From NCBI GenBank assembly GCA_003534175.1, contig DPFD01000242.1, positions 1,373-7,886 on the forward strand: a stretch of 6,514 bases of DNA, given 5' to 3'. Made by a program: the position numbers and the translations under genes. This document shows, in pieces, positions 1 to 6,418 of the stretch (the first letter of the stretch is position 1; the number at the start of each line of letters is the position of its first letter). Below the pieces are notes generated by a model. That model saw only the letters and a program-made list of their open reading frames with translations. It had not been told where the DNA came from and made no database searches. The DNA comes from Chitinophagaceae bacterium (lineage in GTDB: Bacteria; Bacteroidota; Bacteroidia; Chitinophagales; Chitinophagaceae).

Positions 1-2
1 CG

Positions 3-152
3 AGTAAACTCTACGGAAAAAACATCCTCAATTTCCTGCAGTTGATCATTAAACCCGAAGGCACCCTCCACCTGAATTTTGATGACGATCTGGTGAAAGG
101 TACGTGTATGGTGCATGAGGGCGTGGTGGTGCACGACAGGCTGAAAGTATAA
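3..152 (+). CDS. pntAA: NAD(P) transhydrogenase subunit alpha part 1, C-terminal end (partial)
   Basis: Only the last 49 codons are present; the gene runs in from the left edge and ends at TAA 150-152. The peptide starts SKLYGKNILNFLQLI and ends with GTCMVHEGVVVHDRLKV. This resembles the end of the soluble NAD(H)-binding domain I in split transhydrogenases, where a short helix is followed by an acidic strand and a 'GT.V.HEG.V' tail. The identification rests mainly on context, because pntAB follows after 19 bases and pntB after that, the usual order of the three-gene form. Domain I binds NADH and exchanges hydride with the NADP(H) domain of PntB. The nucleotide-binding Rossmann motifs lie outside the window, so activity cannot be judged here. 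No hydrophobic segment follows domain I, which confirms that the alpha chain is split. Confidence 0.87.
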   Translation, partial: SKLYGKNILNFLQLIIKPEGTLHLNFDDDLVKGTCMVHEGVVVHDRLKV

Positions 153-157
153 TCACA

Positions 158-171
158 ATAAAATATTTTAT
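158..171. repeat. 14-base perfect AT palindrome directly before pntAB
   Basis: The sequence ATAAAATATTTTAT reads the same on both strands and ends at the base before the pntAB start codon. It fills most of the 19-base gap between pntAA and pntAB. It could be a protein-binding site or simply an A/T-rich leader, which often precedes start codons in Bacteroidota where Shine-Dalgarno sequences are rare. As RNA it could form only a very weak hairpin. The palindrome is certain; a function is not. Confidence 0.4.
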
Positions 172-483
172 ATGAATGGGATACTTGATTGGATAAACAC
201 ACATCAGCAGATTATTTACATCGTTGTACTCATGATTTTTGTGGGTATTGAAGTGATAGGCCGTGTACCAAGTGTGTTGCACACGCCCCTCATGAGTGGC
301 GCCAACGCCATACACGGCGTAGTAATCATCGGAGCCATTATTGTAATGGGCAAGGCTGAAACCGATAATTATGCAGCATTAATCCTCGGTTTCCTGGCAG
401 TAGTGCTGGGTACGCTGAATGTGGTGGGAGGTTTTGTAGTTACCGACCGGATGCTCGAAATGTTTAAAAAGAAAGGGCGCTGA
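172..483 (+). CDS. pntAB: NAD(P) transhydrogenase subunit alpha part 2 (membrane subunit PntAB)
   Basis: This 103-residue membrane protein supplies the alpha-chain helices of the proton channel (domain II). Three hydrophobic segments are visible at about residues 14-30, 44-60 and 66-90. The family signature LHTPLMSGANAIHG spans residues 36-49, and the end GGFVVTDRMLEMFKK is the conserved C-terminus ('GGF.VT.RML.MF') that closes the alpha chain in fused PntA. The length fits the split form seen in Rhodospirillum rubrum and Thermus. Residue 48 is histidine, where E. coli PntA, as I recall its sequence, has serine (NAISG); this matches the membrane histidine reported as functional in the Thermus enzyme. 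The gene lies 19 bases after pntAA and 54 bases before pntB, so a shared transcript is likely. No Shine-Dalgarno sequence is seen; the leader is A/T-rich. Confidence 0.95.
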   Translation: MNGILDWINTHQQIIYIVVLMIFVGIEVIGRVPSVLHTPLMSGANAIHGVVIIGAIIVMGKAETDNYAALILGFLAVVLGTLNVVGGFVVTDRMLEMFKKKGR

Positions 484-537
484 CGCCATACAATACCCTG
501 TGAAATCACCGATTAGTCAACCTTCTTATCGCACAAA

Positions 538-1971
538 ATGATGCAACAAAATTTGCTCACACTGTTATACCTCATAGCTTCGGTAACATTCATTATCGGA
601 TTGAAAATGCTATCTCATCCCGCCTCAGCACGCAAAGGCAATCAGGTGGCAGCCCTGGGTATGACCCTCGCCATTTTCGGAACCATCTTTTTATATGAAG
701 ATGCCGGACTGGGCATTCAGAACAAAGGACTCATTTTCCTCGCATTGGCTGTGGGCACGGCAGTAGGGTGGATGATCGCCAAAAAAGTGAAGATGACCGC
801 CATGCCTGAAATGGTGAGCCTCTTTAACGGTATGGGCGGTGCCTGTGCCATGCTCATTGCACTGATTGAATTCAACCACCTGCACCATGTGGCAGCACAA
901 CAACCTGCGGATGCATTTTCTGCAACAGTGCCGGCCGGCTTTTACATTGCCATTGTGGCCGGATTGATCATTGGTAGTGTATCCTTTGCCGGTAGTATCA
1001 TCGCCTATCTCAAACTCAGCGGGAAACAAAAAGACATCAGCTTTAAAGGACAGCATATAGTGAACATTGCCTTCCTGCTGCTGGTGGTGGCCGGAGCAGT
1101 GTTGTGCTACAATGCCGGTGTACAGCAGGCAGCCGTGTACTTCTATGCTACCCTGGTGTTGTCGTTACTGTACGGTGTGTTCTTTGTACTGCCAATTGGC
1201 GGAGCCGATATGCCGGTGGTGATTTCCCTTCTGAATAGTTTTACCGGTGTAGCCGCTGCTACCGGTGGGTTTATGTACGACAATAAAGTAATGTTAACCG
1301 GAGGTATCCTCGTGGGCGCTGCAGGTACACTGCTCACCATCCTCATGTGCAAAGCCATGAACCGAAGTCTGCTGAATGTAGTAATCGGTTCGTTCGGTGG
1401 AGGAACTACCGGCGGACAATCCGTTGCCGGGGCTACTCAGCATCACAAGGAAATCAGTTTGAGTGATACAGCCATGGTGATGAACTATGCCAATAAAGTG
1501 ATGATAGTGCCGGGATACGGACTCGCCGTGGCACAGGCGCAGCATACCTGTCATGAACTCGAAAATTTACTCACGGCCAAAGGAGTGGAAGTGAAGTACG
1601 CCATTCATCCCGTGGCAGGACGAATGCCCGGACACATGAACGTGTTACTGGCCGAAGCGGATGTGCCGTATGATAAACTGCTGGAAATGGAGCAAGCCAA
1701 CGATGAGTTTAAAACCTGTGATGTGGTGTTGATTCTGGGGGCCAACGATGTGGTGAATCCCGCCGCTAAAACCGATCCCTCTTCACCTATTTACGGAATG
1801 CCCATCCTCGAAGTGGAACTGGCTAAAACGGTAATCGTAAACAAACGCAGCATGAAACCGGGATACGCCGGTATTGAAAATGAGCTCTTCTTCCAGCCTA
1901 AAACATCCATGTTGTTCGGAGATGCCAAAAAAGTATTGCAGGAGCTCTGCAATGAGGTGAAACAATCATAA
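538..1971 (+). CDS. pntB: NAD(P) transhydrogenase subunit beta
   Basis: This 477-residue subunit carries the remaining membrane helices (domain II) and the NADP(H)-binding domain III of proton-translocating transhydrogenase. Hydrophobic segments occupy about residues 4-270, including MPEMVSLFNGMGG (89-101) and GGADMPVVISLLNS (221-234), whose Asp224 and Asn233 match E. coli Asp213 and Asn222. Domain III runs from about 305 to the end, with PGYGLAVAQAQ (325-335), HPVAGRMPGHMNVLLAEA (357-374), GANDVVNPAA (401-410) and KRSMKPGYAGIENELFF (436-452), all known NADP(H)-site or lid motifs. Length is close to E. coli PntB (about 462). The E. coli channel residue His91 aligns with Asn97 here, compensated by His48 in PntAB. 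Start: two adjacent ATGs (538, 541) are possible and the first is listed; neither has a Shine-Dalgarno sequence. Confidence 0.97.
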   Translation: MMQQNLLTLLYLIASVTFIIGLKMLSHPASARKGNQVAALGMTLAIFGTIFLYEDAGLGIQNKGLIFLALAVGTAVGWMIAKKVKMTAMPEMVSLFNGMGGACAMLIALIEFNHLHHVAAQQPADAFSATVPAGFYIAIVAGLIIGSVSFAGSIIAYLKLSGKQKDISFKGQHIVNIAFLLLVVAGAVLCYNAGVQQAAVYFYATLVLSLLYGVFFVLPIGGADMPVVISLLNSFTGVAAATGGFMYDNKVMLTGGILVGAAGTLLTILMCKAMNRSLLNVVIGSFGGGTTGGQSVAGATQHHKEISLSDTAMVMNYANKVMIVPGYGLAVAQAQHTCHELENLLTAKGVEVKYAIHPVAGRMPGHMNVLLAEADVPYDKLLEMEQANDEFKTCDVVLILGANDVVNPAAKTDPSSPIYGMPILEVELAKTVIVNKRSMKPGYAGIENELFFQPKTSMLFGDAKKVLQELCNEVKQS

Positions 1972-1973
1972 TG

Positions 1974-1981
1974 TACCTTGC
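1974..1981 (+). promoter_or_regulatory. Possible -7 promoter element for rsmF (TACCTTGC)
   Basis: TACCTTGC lies 10 bases upstream of the rsmF start codon and begins 2 bases after the pntB stop. It resembles the Bacteroidota -7 element TAnnTTTG, with one T fewer. Transcription from it would begin only a few bases before the ATG, giving a very short or nearly absent leader. I found no TTG-type -33 element at the usual distance, so rsmF may instead, or also, be read from the pnt transcript. Confidence 0.3.
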
Positions 1982-1991
1982 ACGGAATTAA

Positions 1992-3350
1992 ATGCAACCC
2001 GTAGTGAAACTGCCTGAAGCCCTATTGCGATCGCTGGAAGGCGTTACCGGTTATAACGAACATGATTTCGTACAGGCGCACACGTTAGTGGATGCACCCG
2101 TCTCCATTCGCCTGAATAGCTTCAAGCCTGCCCCCATTTCATTTCCTGAAGATGGCAACGTGCCCTGGTGCTCCAATGGCCGTTACCTCAGCAGTCGTCC
2201 GTCTTTCATTACCGATCCGCTCTGGCATGCAGGTGCGTACTATGTGCAGGAAGCCAGCAGTATGTTTCTGGAACAGGTGCTTACGCAGTGTGCCGATGTT
2301 ACAAAGGATCTACGGGTACTCGACTTATGTGCAGCCCCGGGAGGAAAATCAACACTCGTGCAGAATCTGATCACACCGGGAAGTTTGCTGGTGTGCAATG
2401 AAGTGATTAAACAACGGTTAAGCATACTCGAAGAAAATATTACCCGTTGGGGAGCTGTCAATGTAGTAGTTACGGGCAGTGCTCCGGCTGATTTTGCCCG
2501 GCTCGAACATTTTTTTGATGTGATGATAACCGATGTTCCTTGCAGTGGCAGTGGACTTTTCAGAAAAGATCCGGCAGCAGTGGAGGAGTGGAGCCCCGAA
2601 CAGGTAAAGCATTGCAGTTTGCGGCAGCAACAGATTTTGCAGGAGGCCCTTCCGGCATTAAAGCCCGGCGGACTGTTAATTTACGCCACCTGTTCTTATT
2701 CAGCGGAAGAAAATGAGCAGGTGTTGGATGTGCTGGTGAAAGCAGGGTATACATCCTTAAAAGTAAACACCTCCGATTCCTGGAACATTGTGGAAACAAA
2801 AGCTGATTCGGGTGCCACCGGATATCGTTTTTATCCCGATCGTGTTCGCGGTGAAGGATTTTTTATTGCGGCTTTTCGAAAGCCCGAGGAAGGCCCGACG
2901 CATTCCTATACACCTGAAAAAATTCCGAAGGTTGCTGCCGATGTCATCAGGCAGATGCAGGCATATGTATCTGTACAATCTCTCGACATCGTGAAGTTTA
3001 AAGATGCCTATCTCGGATTTCATGCGGGACTGGCCGGATATCTGCCGTGGCTGCAGAAGCATCTGTACATCCGTAAAGCCGGAGTGTGTTTGGGAATGCC
3101 ATCCAGAACCGATTGGATACCCGATCATGAACTGGCGTGCAGTAAGTTAATCAGCCCTTCTGTTCCCGCCATCAACTTACAGCAGGAAGACGCGCTGCAA
3201 TATTTGCGTGGCCAGTCTGTTCATGTTGAAACGGATCTCCGGGGCTGGGTGCTGGCATGTTATCAATCACTGCCCATGGGGTGGATGAAAGTATTATCCA
3301 ACCGAATGAATAATTATTATCCCAGGCACTGGCGCATCATTAACAAATGA
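1992..3350 (+). CDS. rsmF: RsmF/RsmB-type RNA (cytosine-5-)-methyltransferase
   Basis: The product (452 residues) is an S-adenosylmethionine-dependent m5C methyltransferase of the NOL1/NOP2/Sun family, probably cytoplasmic and acting on 16S rRNA. An N-terminal RNA-binding part (about 1-100) leads to the Rossmann core: motif I VLDLCAAPGGKST (109-121), DVPCSGSGLFRKDP (181-194) with the product-release Cys184, and ATCSYSAEENE (232-242) with the nucleophile Cys234. RVRGEGFFIAAFRK (284-297) closes the core. Residues about 310-452 form the extra C-terminal RNA-binding region found in RsmF (E. coli YebU, about 479 residues) but not in RsmB, which favours RsmF. In E. coli RsmF modifies 16S C1407; the same target is inferred here. 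TAA directly precedes the ATG in frame, so 1992 is the first possible ATG start. The gene begins 20 bases after pntB. Confidence 0.92.
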   Translation: MQPVVKLPEALLRSLEGVTGYNEHDFVQAHTLVDAPVSIRLNSFKPAPISFPEDGNVPWCSNGRYLSSRPSFITDPLWHAGAYYVQEASSMFLEQVLTQCADVTKDLRVLDLCAAPGGKSTLVQNLITPGSLLVCNEVIKQRLSILEENITRWGAVNVVVTGSAPADFARLEHFFDVMITDVPCSGSGLFRKDPAAVEEWSPEQVKHCSLRQQQILQEALPALKPGGLLIYATCSYSAEENEQVLDVLVKAGYTSLKVNTSDSWNIVETKADSGATGYRFYPDRVRGEGFFIAAFRKPEEGPTHSYTPEKIPKVAADVIRQMQAYVSVQSLDIVKFKDAYLGFHAGLAGYLPWLQKHLYIRKAGVCLGMPSRTDWIPDHELACSKLISPSVPAINLQQEDALQYLRGQSVHVETDLRGWVLACYQSLPMGWMKVLSNRMNNYYPRHWRIINK

Positions 3351-3376
3351 ACGGCACAACAACCAACAAAATTTCC

Positions 3377-3384
3377 CATATTTG
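3377..3384 (+). promoter_or_regulatory. Candidate -7 promoter element for the LysM-barrel gene (CATATTTG)
   Basis: CATATTTG, followed by CAAC, matches the Bacteroidota -7 consensus TAnnTTTG at all fixed positions except the first. It lies in the 57-base gap after rsmF and ends 23 bases before the start codon, which gives a plausible short leader. No clear TTG -33 box is visible upstream. The same nine bases, CCATATTTG, occur before the DUF1343 gene on the other strand. No rho-independent terminator for rsmF was seen in this gap. Confidence 0.45.
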
Positions 3385-3407
3385 CAACAACTAACAGATA
3401 CCATCTC

Positions 3408-4250
3408 ATGAAAAATCTCCTGCTGTTGTTGTTGATACTGACCGGCGGTTTTTGCGCACAGGCACAATCCAAAAAAGTATTCGTGGAAGGTCCTGCGTCG
3501 GATCCGTACATCACCCATGTTATTCAGCCCAAGGAAAATTTCTACAGCATTGGCAGAATTTATAATATCAGTCCGCGTGTATATGCTCCCTATAATAATA
3601 TGAATCTGGAAGGTGGATTAACCATCGGACAAATGGTGCGCATTCCGCTGAATGAAATCAATTTTTCAAAGGATGGTGCTGCGGCAGAAGATGAGGTGAT
3701 TGTTCCTTTGTATAAACGTTCCGGAGGCAGTGATGCAGTGTTTGGTTACCTGAAAGTGAAGAAAGAATTGTCGCCACTGGCAGCATCGGGCAGCGCGCCT
3801 AAAAAACAAGCTGATGTGGCCGCAGTAACACCTGCTCCAAAAACAGATAAAGCACCGGCTCCTACCCCTAAACAACCTGAACCGGCAAAAGTAACACCGG
3901 CAGCTGTTCCAGATCCTTCTCCATCCGAAGTGGCCTCTACCGAAGGTTTTTTCAAAAGCGCCTATTTAAAACAACACATCACCAACAGGAATGTATCCGC
4001 CAAAGCAGGGGTGTTTAAAAGTACCAGTGGCTGGAATGATGGCAAATATTATTGCTTCCACAACCGGGCCGCCGCCGGAAGCATCGTAGCTATTCAAAAT
4101 CCTTCCAACGGTAAAACCATTTATGCCAAGGTGCTGGATGCAGTGCCGGATATTTCAGAAAATGTAGGCATTGATGTGCGCCTGAGCAACGCGGCCGCAG
4201 AAGCCCTTCAGGTATCCGGGAATACGTTTACGTGTGAATTATCCTACTAA
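3408..4250 (+). CDS. Exported LysM protein with C-terminal RlpA-like double-psi beta-barrel
   Basis: The product (280 residues) is probably a periplasmic peptidoglycan-binding protein. Residues 1-20 look like a signal peptide (basic start, Leu-rich core, cleavage near AQA-Q); the Cys at 16 is not in a good lipobox. A LysM domain spans about 35-80: it starts ITHVIQPKENFYSIGRIY and ends GQMVRIPLNEI. Residues about 121-178 are a Pro/Ala/Lys-rich linker, likely crossing the wall space. The C-terminal part (about 195-272) resembles an RlpA-like double-psi beta-barrel: GSIVAIQNPSNGKTIYAKVL (224-243), then VRLSNAAAEAL (257-267), the counterpart of 'IDLSRAAAERL'. His218 and Asp244 sit where RlpA lytic transglycosylases have their key His and Asp, but the RGP after Asp is AVP and the early GxASYY motif is absent. 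Enzyme activity is therefore uncertain; plain binding is the alternative. The 3' end overlaps fmt by 12 bases. Confidence 0.85.
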   Translation: MKNLLLLLLILTGGFCAQAQSKKVFVEGPASDPYITHVIQPKENFYSIGRIYNISPRVYAPYNNMNLEGGLTIGQMVRIPLNEINFSKDGAAAEDEVIVPLYKRSGGSDAVFGYLKVKKELSPLAASGSAPKKQADVAAVTPAPKTDKAPAPTPKQPEPAKVTPAAVPDPSPSEVASTEGFFKSAYLKQHITNRNVSAKAGVFKSTSGWNDGKYYCFHNRAAAGSIVAIQNPSNGKTIYAKVLDAVPDISENVGIDVRLSNAAAEALQVSGNTFTCELSY

Positions 4251-5183
4251 ACTTTCAGTGAAGCGGTAACCCCGTAAAAAATCAGCCACGGGCATTTTCT
4301 TTTTTCCTTCCAGCTGCAACTCCAGTATTTCCAGTTGCACATCATGGCAATGAATGCGGAAATATGTTTTTCCGTCGGTTGAAATATTGCCGGCCTTTTC
4401 CGAAGGAATAACGGTGAGGGATGTACGAAATATTTTCAGGGTTTTTCCACCCAGCATGGTGAAGGCACCGGGATAGGGTGATAATCCACGCACCCGGTTA
4501 TGCACTTCACGGGCTGTTAATTCAAAATTCAGTTTACAGTCTTCGGTATGAATTTTCGGGGCGTGTTTGCCAGACTGCATCGGTTGTGCTGTAGGCTGGA
4601 TGCTACCTTCCAGCAGCCGGTCGAGGGTTTGAACGAGTAAATGGGCGCCCGCCACCATCATTCGGTCGTGCACCGATCCGGTGGTTTCATCTTCCGCAAT
4701 GGATAAGGGGGCCTGCAACAGAATATCTCCGGTATCTATTTCGTGTTTTAATTTGAATGTGGTAACGCCGGTAGTACTTTCTCCGTTCATCACTGCATGA
4801 TGAATGGGAGCGGCACCCCGGTAATCGGGCAGGAGTGAACCGTGTACATTGATGGTTCCCATAGGAGGCATATTCCATACCACTTCAGGCAACATCCTGA
4901 ATGCTACCACTACCTGTACATCTGCTTTAAAAGCCCGTAGTGTTTCCAGGAATGTAGGGTCTTTTAATTTTTCGGGCTGGAGCACCGGTATCTGATGTTC
5001 AAGGGCAAGTTTTTTTACGGCGCTTTGCTGCAGTTGTAACCCGCGCCCCGCGGGTTTGTCGGGTGCAGTAACTACCGCTACTACATTAAAACCACCATCA
5101 GTCAGGGCTTTCAGTGAAGTGGCAGCAAACTCCGGTGTGCCCATGAATATTATTCGCAACGATTGTCTGTTCATCTGCATCAT
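4239..5183 (-). CDS. fmt: Methionyl-tRNA formyltransferase
   Basis: The enzyme transfers a formyl group from 10-formyltetrahydrofolate to Met-tRNA(fMet) for translation initiation, in the cytoplasm. At 314 residues it has the normal length for the family. The N-terminal domain begins RIIFMGTPEFA (10-20) and has APDKPAGRG (40-48). The active site is clear: NVHGSLLPDYRGAAPI (112-127) with Asn112 and His114, and IDTGDILL (149-156) with Asp150, matching E. coli Asn106, His108 and Asp144. KHAPKIHTEDCKLNF (206-220) and LSPYPGAF (234-241) mark the linker and tRNA-binding C-terminal domain. Start choice: ATGs at 5183, 5180 and 5174 all precede the conserved RIIFMGTPEF. The first overlaps the upstream stop codon as ATGA and is preferred because it suggests coupling, but 5174 would give a more usual N-terminus. 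Usual partners such as def are not visible here. Confidence 0.97.
   Translation of the reverse strand: MMQMNRQSLRIIFMGTPEFAATSLKALTDGGFNVVAVVTAPDKPAGRGLQLQQSAVKKLALEHQIPVLQPEKLKDPTFLETLRAFKADVQVVVAFRMLPEVVWNMPPMGTINVHGSLLPDYRGAAPIHHAVMNGESTTGVTTFKLKHEIDTGDILLQAPLSIAEDETTGSVHDRMMVAGAHLLVQTLDRLLEGSIQPTAQPMQSGKHAPKIHTEDCKLNFELTAREVHNRVRGLSPYPGAFTMLGGKTLKIFRTSLTVIPSEKAGNISTDGKTYFRIHCHDVQLEILELQLEGKKKMPVADFLRGYRFTESLVG
5180..5183 (-). promoter_or_regulatory. ATGA stop/start overlap coupling namZ to fmt
   Basis: On the minus strand the fmt start ATG (5183-5181) and the namZ stop TGA (5182-5180) share two bases. Ribosomes ending namZ could restart on fmt. Two further in-frame ATGs follow within nine bases, so initiation could slide among them. 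Confidence 0.75.
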
Positions 5184-6418
5184 TCAAAATCAGGATAGAG
5201 AAGATATTTTTTTCGGATGGTTTTAAAGCGTTCAATGCCGGGCTGCCAGCTTTTTCGGATTTCCTTTTCGGGTGTTCCCTTTCGGATTTGCTCCATGAGT
5301 GTGCTGTTGCCCGCCAGTTTATTGAAAAAATTATTTTTCAGGAAGAAGCTGTCCTTTCCCGGAAAGGCATTGTACGCATTAATGAGGTAATCTATCCGGA
5401 TGCGGTCGAATTTTTTTCTTTGTGCAGTTGCTGTGAAATTCCAGCCATAGCAGGTTTGAAAATAACATTTGCTTGATTTCGCACCGGCATTGGGTTTAGG
5501 GGTAAAGGTGAACATGTTTTTAGGCATGGCAGGATGACCCACATACAGAAAAGGTTTATCGGTTCCCCTACCTTCACTCATCACCGTGCCTTCAAAAAAG
5601 CACGTTGAAGGATAGATGCGAATGGTAGCCTGATCCGGCAGATTGGGAGAGGGGGCTACCGGTAAGGTGTACTCGATGTTTCGGTTGTAGTTACCACACT
5701 TGATTACCAGAAAATGAAAGGGCGTGTCAGGAGTTGATTGTGCATTGCGGTAGTAGTCATGTTTTTTATTGGCCTGCGGTGTGAGCCATCGTTCACCGGC
5801 AATCATCATGGCATATTCACCTATGGTCATGCCATACACTACCGGCACGGGTTGAAGTCCTACGAATGAAGAGAAAGCCTTTTCCAGTACCGGTCCGTCG
5901 ATGTAATGTCCGTTCGGGTTGGGCCGGTCAAGCACCATCAGCGGAATGCCCTGTTCAAACGCAGCTTCCATGAAATATTGTAGGGAAGAGATATAGGTGT
6001 AAAACCGAACACCCACATCCTGCAAGTCAAACAACAGCACGTCAATGCCTTTCAGGTCATCTGCCGTAGGCTTTTTCTTGGCACCATATAAACTGACTAC
6101 CGGTAGTCCGGTGGCAGCATCTTTCTGACTCTTCACTTTTTCACCGGCCCCGGCTGTACCCCGGAATCCATGTTCCGGTCCGAACACCCTGATCACCTGA
6201 ACACCGGATGATAATAGAGTGTCCACCAAGTGCGTGCGGTTTACCATGCTGGTATGATTGGCAAACACGCCCACTTTTTTTCCTTTCAACAGGGGCAGGT
6301 ATACGTCCATCCGCTCAGCCGCCGGAATAATTTTTGGAGTAGGAGGCATACCACCGGGTTGTGCACAAACGCCTGATATATATACCCATAGAGATAAAAA
6401 ACAAATAACAGATTTCAT
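5180..6418 (-). CDS. namZ: Secreted DUF1343 / GH171 protein, NamZ-like exo-beta-N-acetylmuramidase
   Basis: This is a 412-residue exported protein of the DUF1343 family, whose characterised members (NamZ of Bacillus subtilis and Tannerella forsythia) release MurNAc from the non-reducing ends of peptidoglycan fragments (GH171). Residues 1-19 form a signal peptide with probable cleavage at VCA-Q; there is no lipobox. Family motifs appear in order: KVGVFANHTS (48-57), FGPEHGFRG (79-87, with a conserved Glu82 that is a likely catalytic candidate), DLQDVGVRFYTYISSLQYFM (131-150), LDRPNPNGHYIDGPVLE (163-179), PSPNLP (256-261) and FEGTVMSEGRGTDKPF (275-290). The chain reaches a normal C-terminus. 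It is the first gene of a probable operon with fmt (4-base overlap). Export fits wall turnover or feeding on MurNAc-containing material; the enzyme activity is inferred from the family. No MurNAc uptake or kinase gene is in view. Confidence 0.93.
   Translation of the reverse strand: MKSVICFLSLWVYISGVCAQPGGMPPTPKIIPAAERMDVYLPLLKGKKVGVFANHTSMVNRTHLVDTLLSSGVQVIRVFGPEHGFRGTAGAGEKVKSQKDAATGLPVVSLYGAKKKPTADDLKGIDVLLFDLQDVGVRFYTYISSLQYFMEAAFEQGIPLMVLDRPNPNGHYIDGPVLEKAFSSFVGLQPVPVVYGMTIGEYAMMIAGERWLTPQANKKHDYYRNAQSTPDTPFHFLVIKCGNYNRNIEYTLPVAPSPNLPDQATIRIYPSTCFFEGTVMSEGRGTDKPFLYVGHPAMPKNMFTFTPKPNAGAKSSKCYFQTCYGWNFTATAQRKKFDRIRIDYLINAYNAFPGKDSFFLKNNFFNKLAGNSTLMEQIRKGTPEKEIRKSWQPGIERFKTIRKKYLLYPDFE

Noticed and set aside
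49..315. Minus-strand open frame across the pntAA-pntAB junction
   Set aside because: It is explained as the reverse of two conserved genes, with no supporting motif.
691..1056. Minus-strand open frame of 121 codons inside pntB
   Set aside because: It lies wholly within a strongly conserved gene on the other strand, has a Cys/His-rich composition typical of reverse reading, and has no recognisable domain.
2757..3128. Minus-strand open frame of 123 codons inside rsmF
   Set aside because: It is antisense to the conserved methyltransferase and its C-terminal domain; the translated sequence shows no family motif and no promoter or leader.
3385..3434. Possible stem between CAACAAC (3385-3391) and the GTTGTTGTTG in the LysM signal peptide codons (3425-3434), enclosing the start codon
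   Set aside because: The pairing is 7 bases of low-complexity sequence produced by Leu codons TTG; it is weak and likely chance, so I do not call an RNA switch.
4251..4300. Search for a bidirectional terminator hairpin at the convergent junction, around GGTAACC near 4265
   Set aside because: The inverted repeat is only a few base pairs, lies inside fmt coding sequence and has no T-run placed to act as a terminator.
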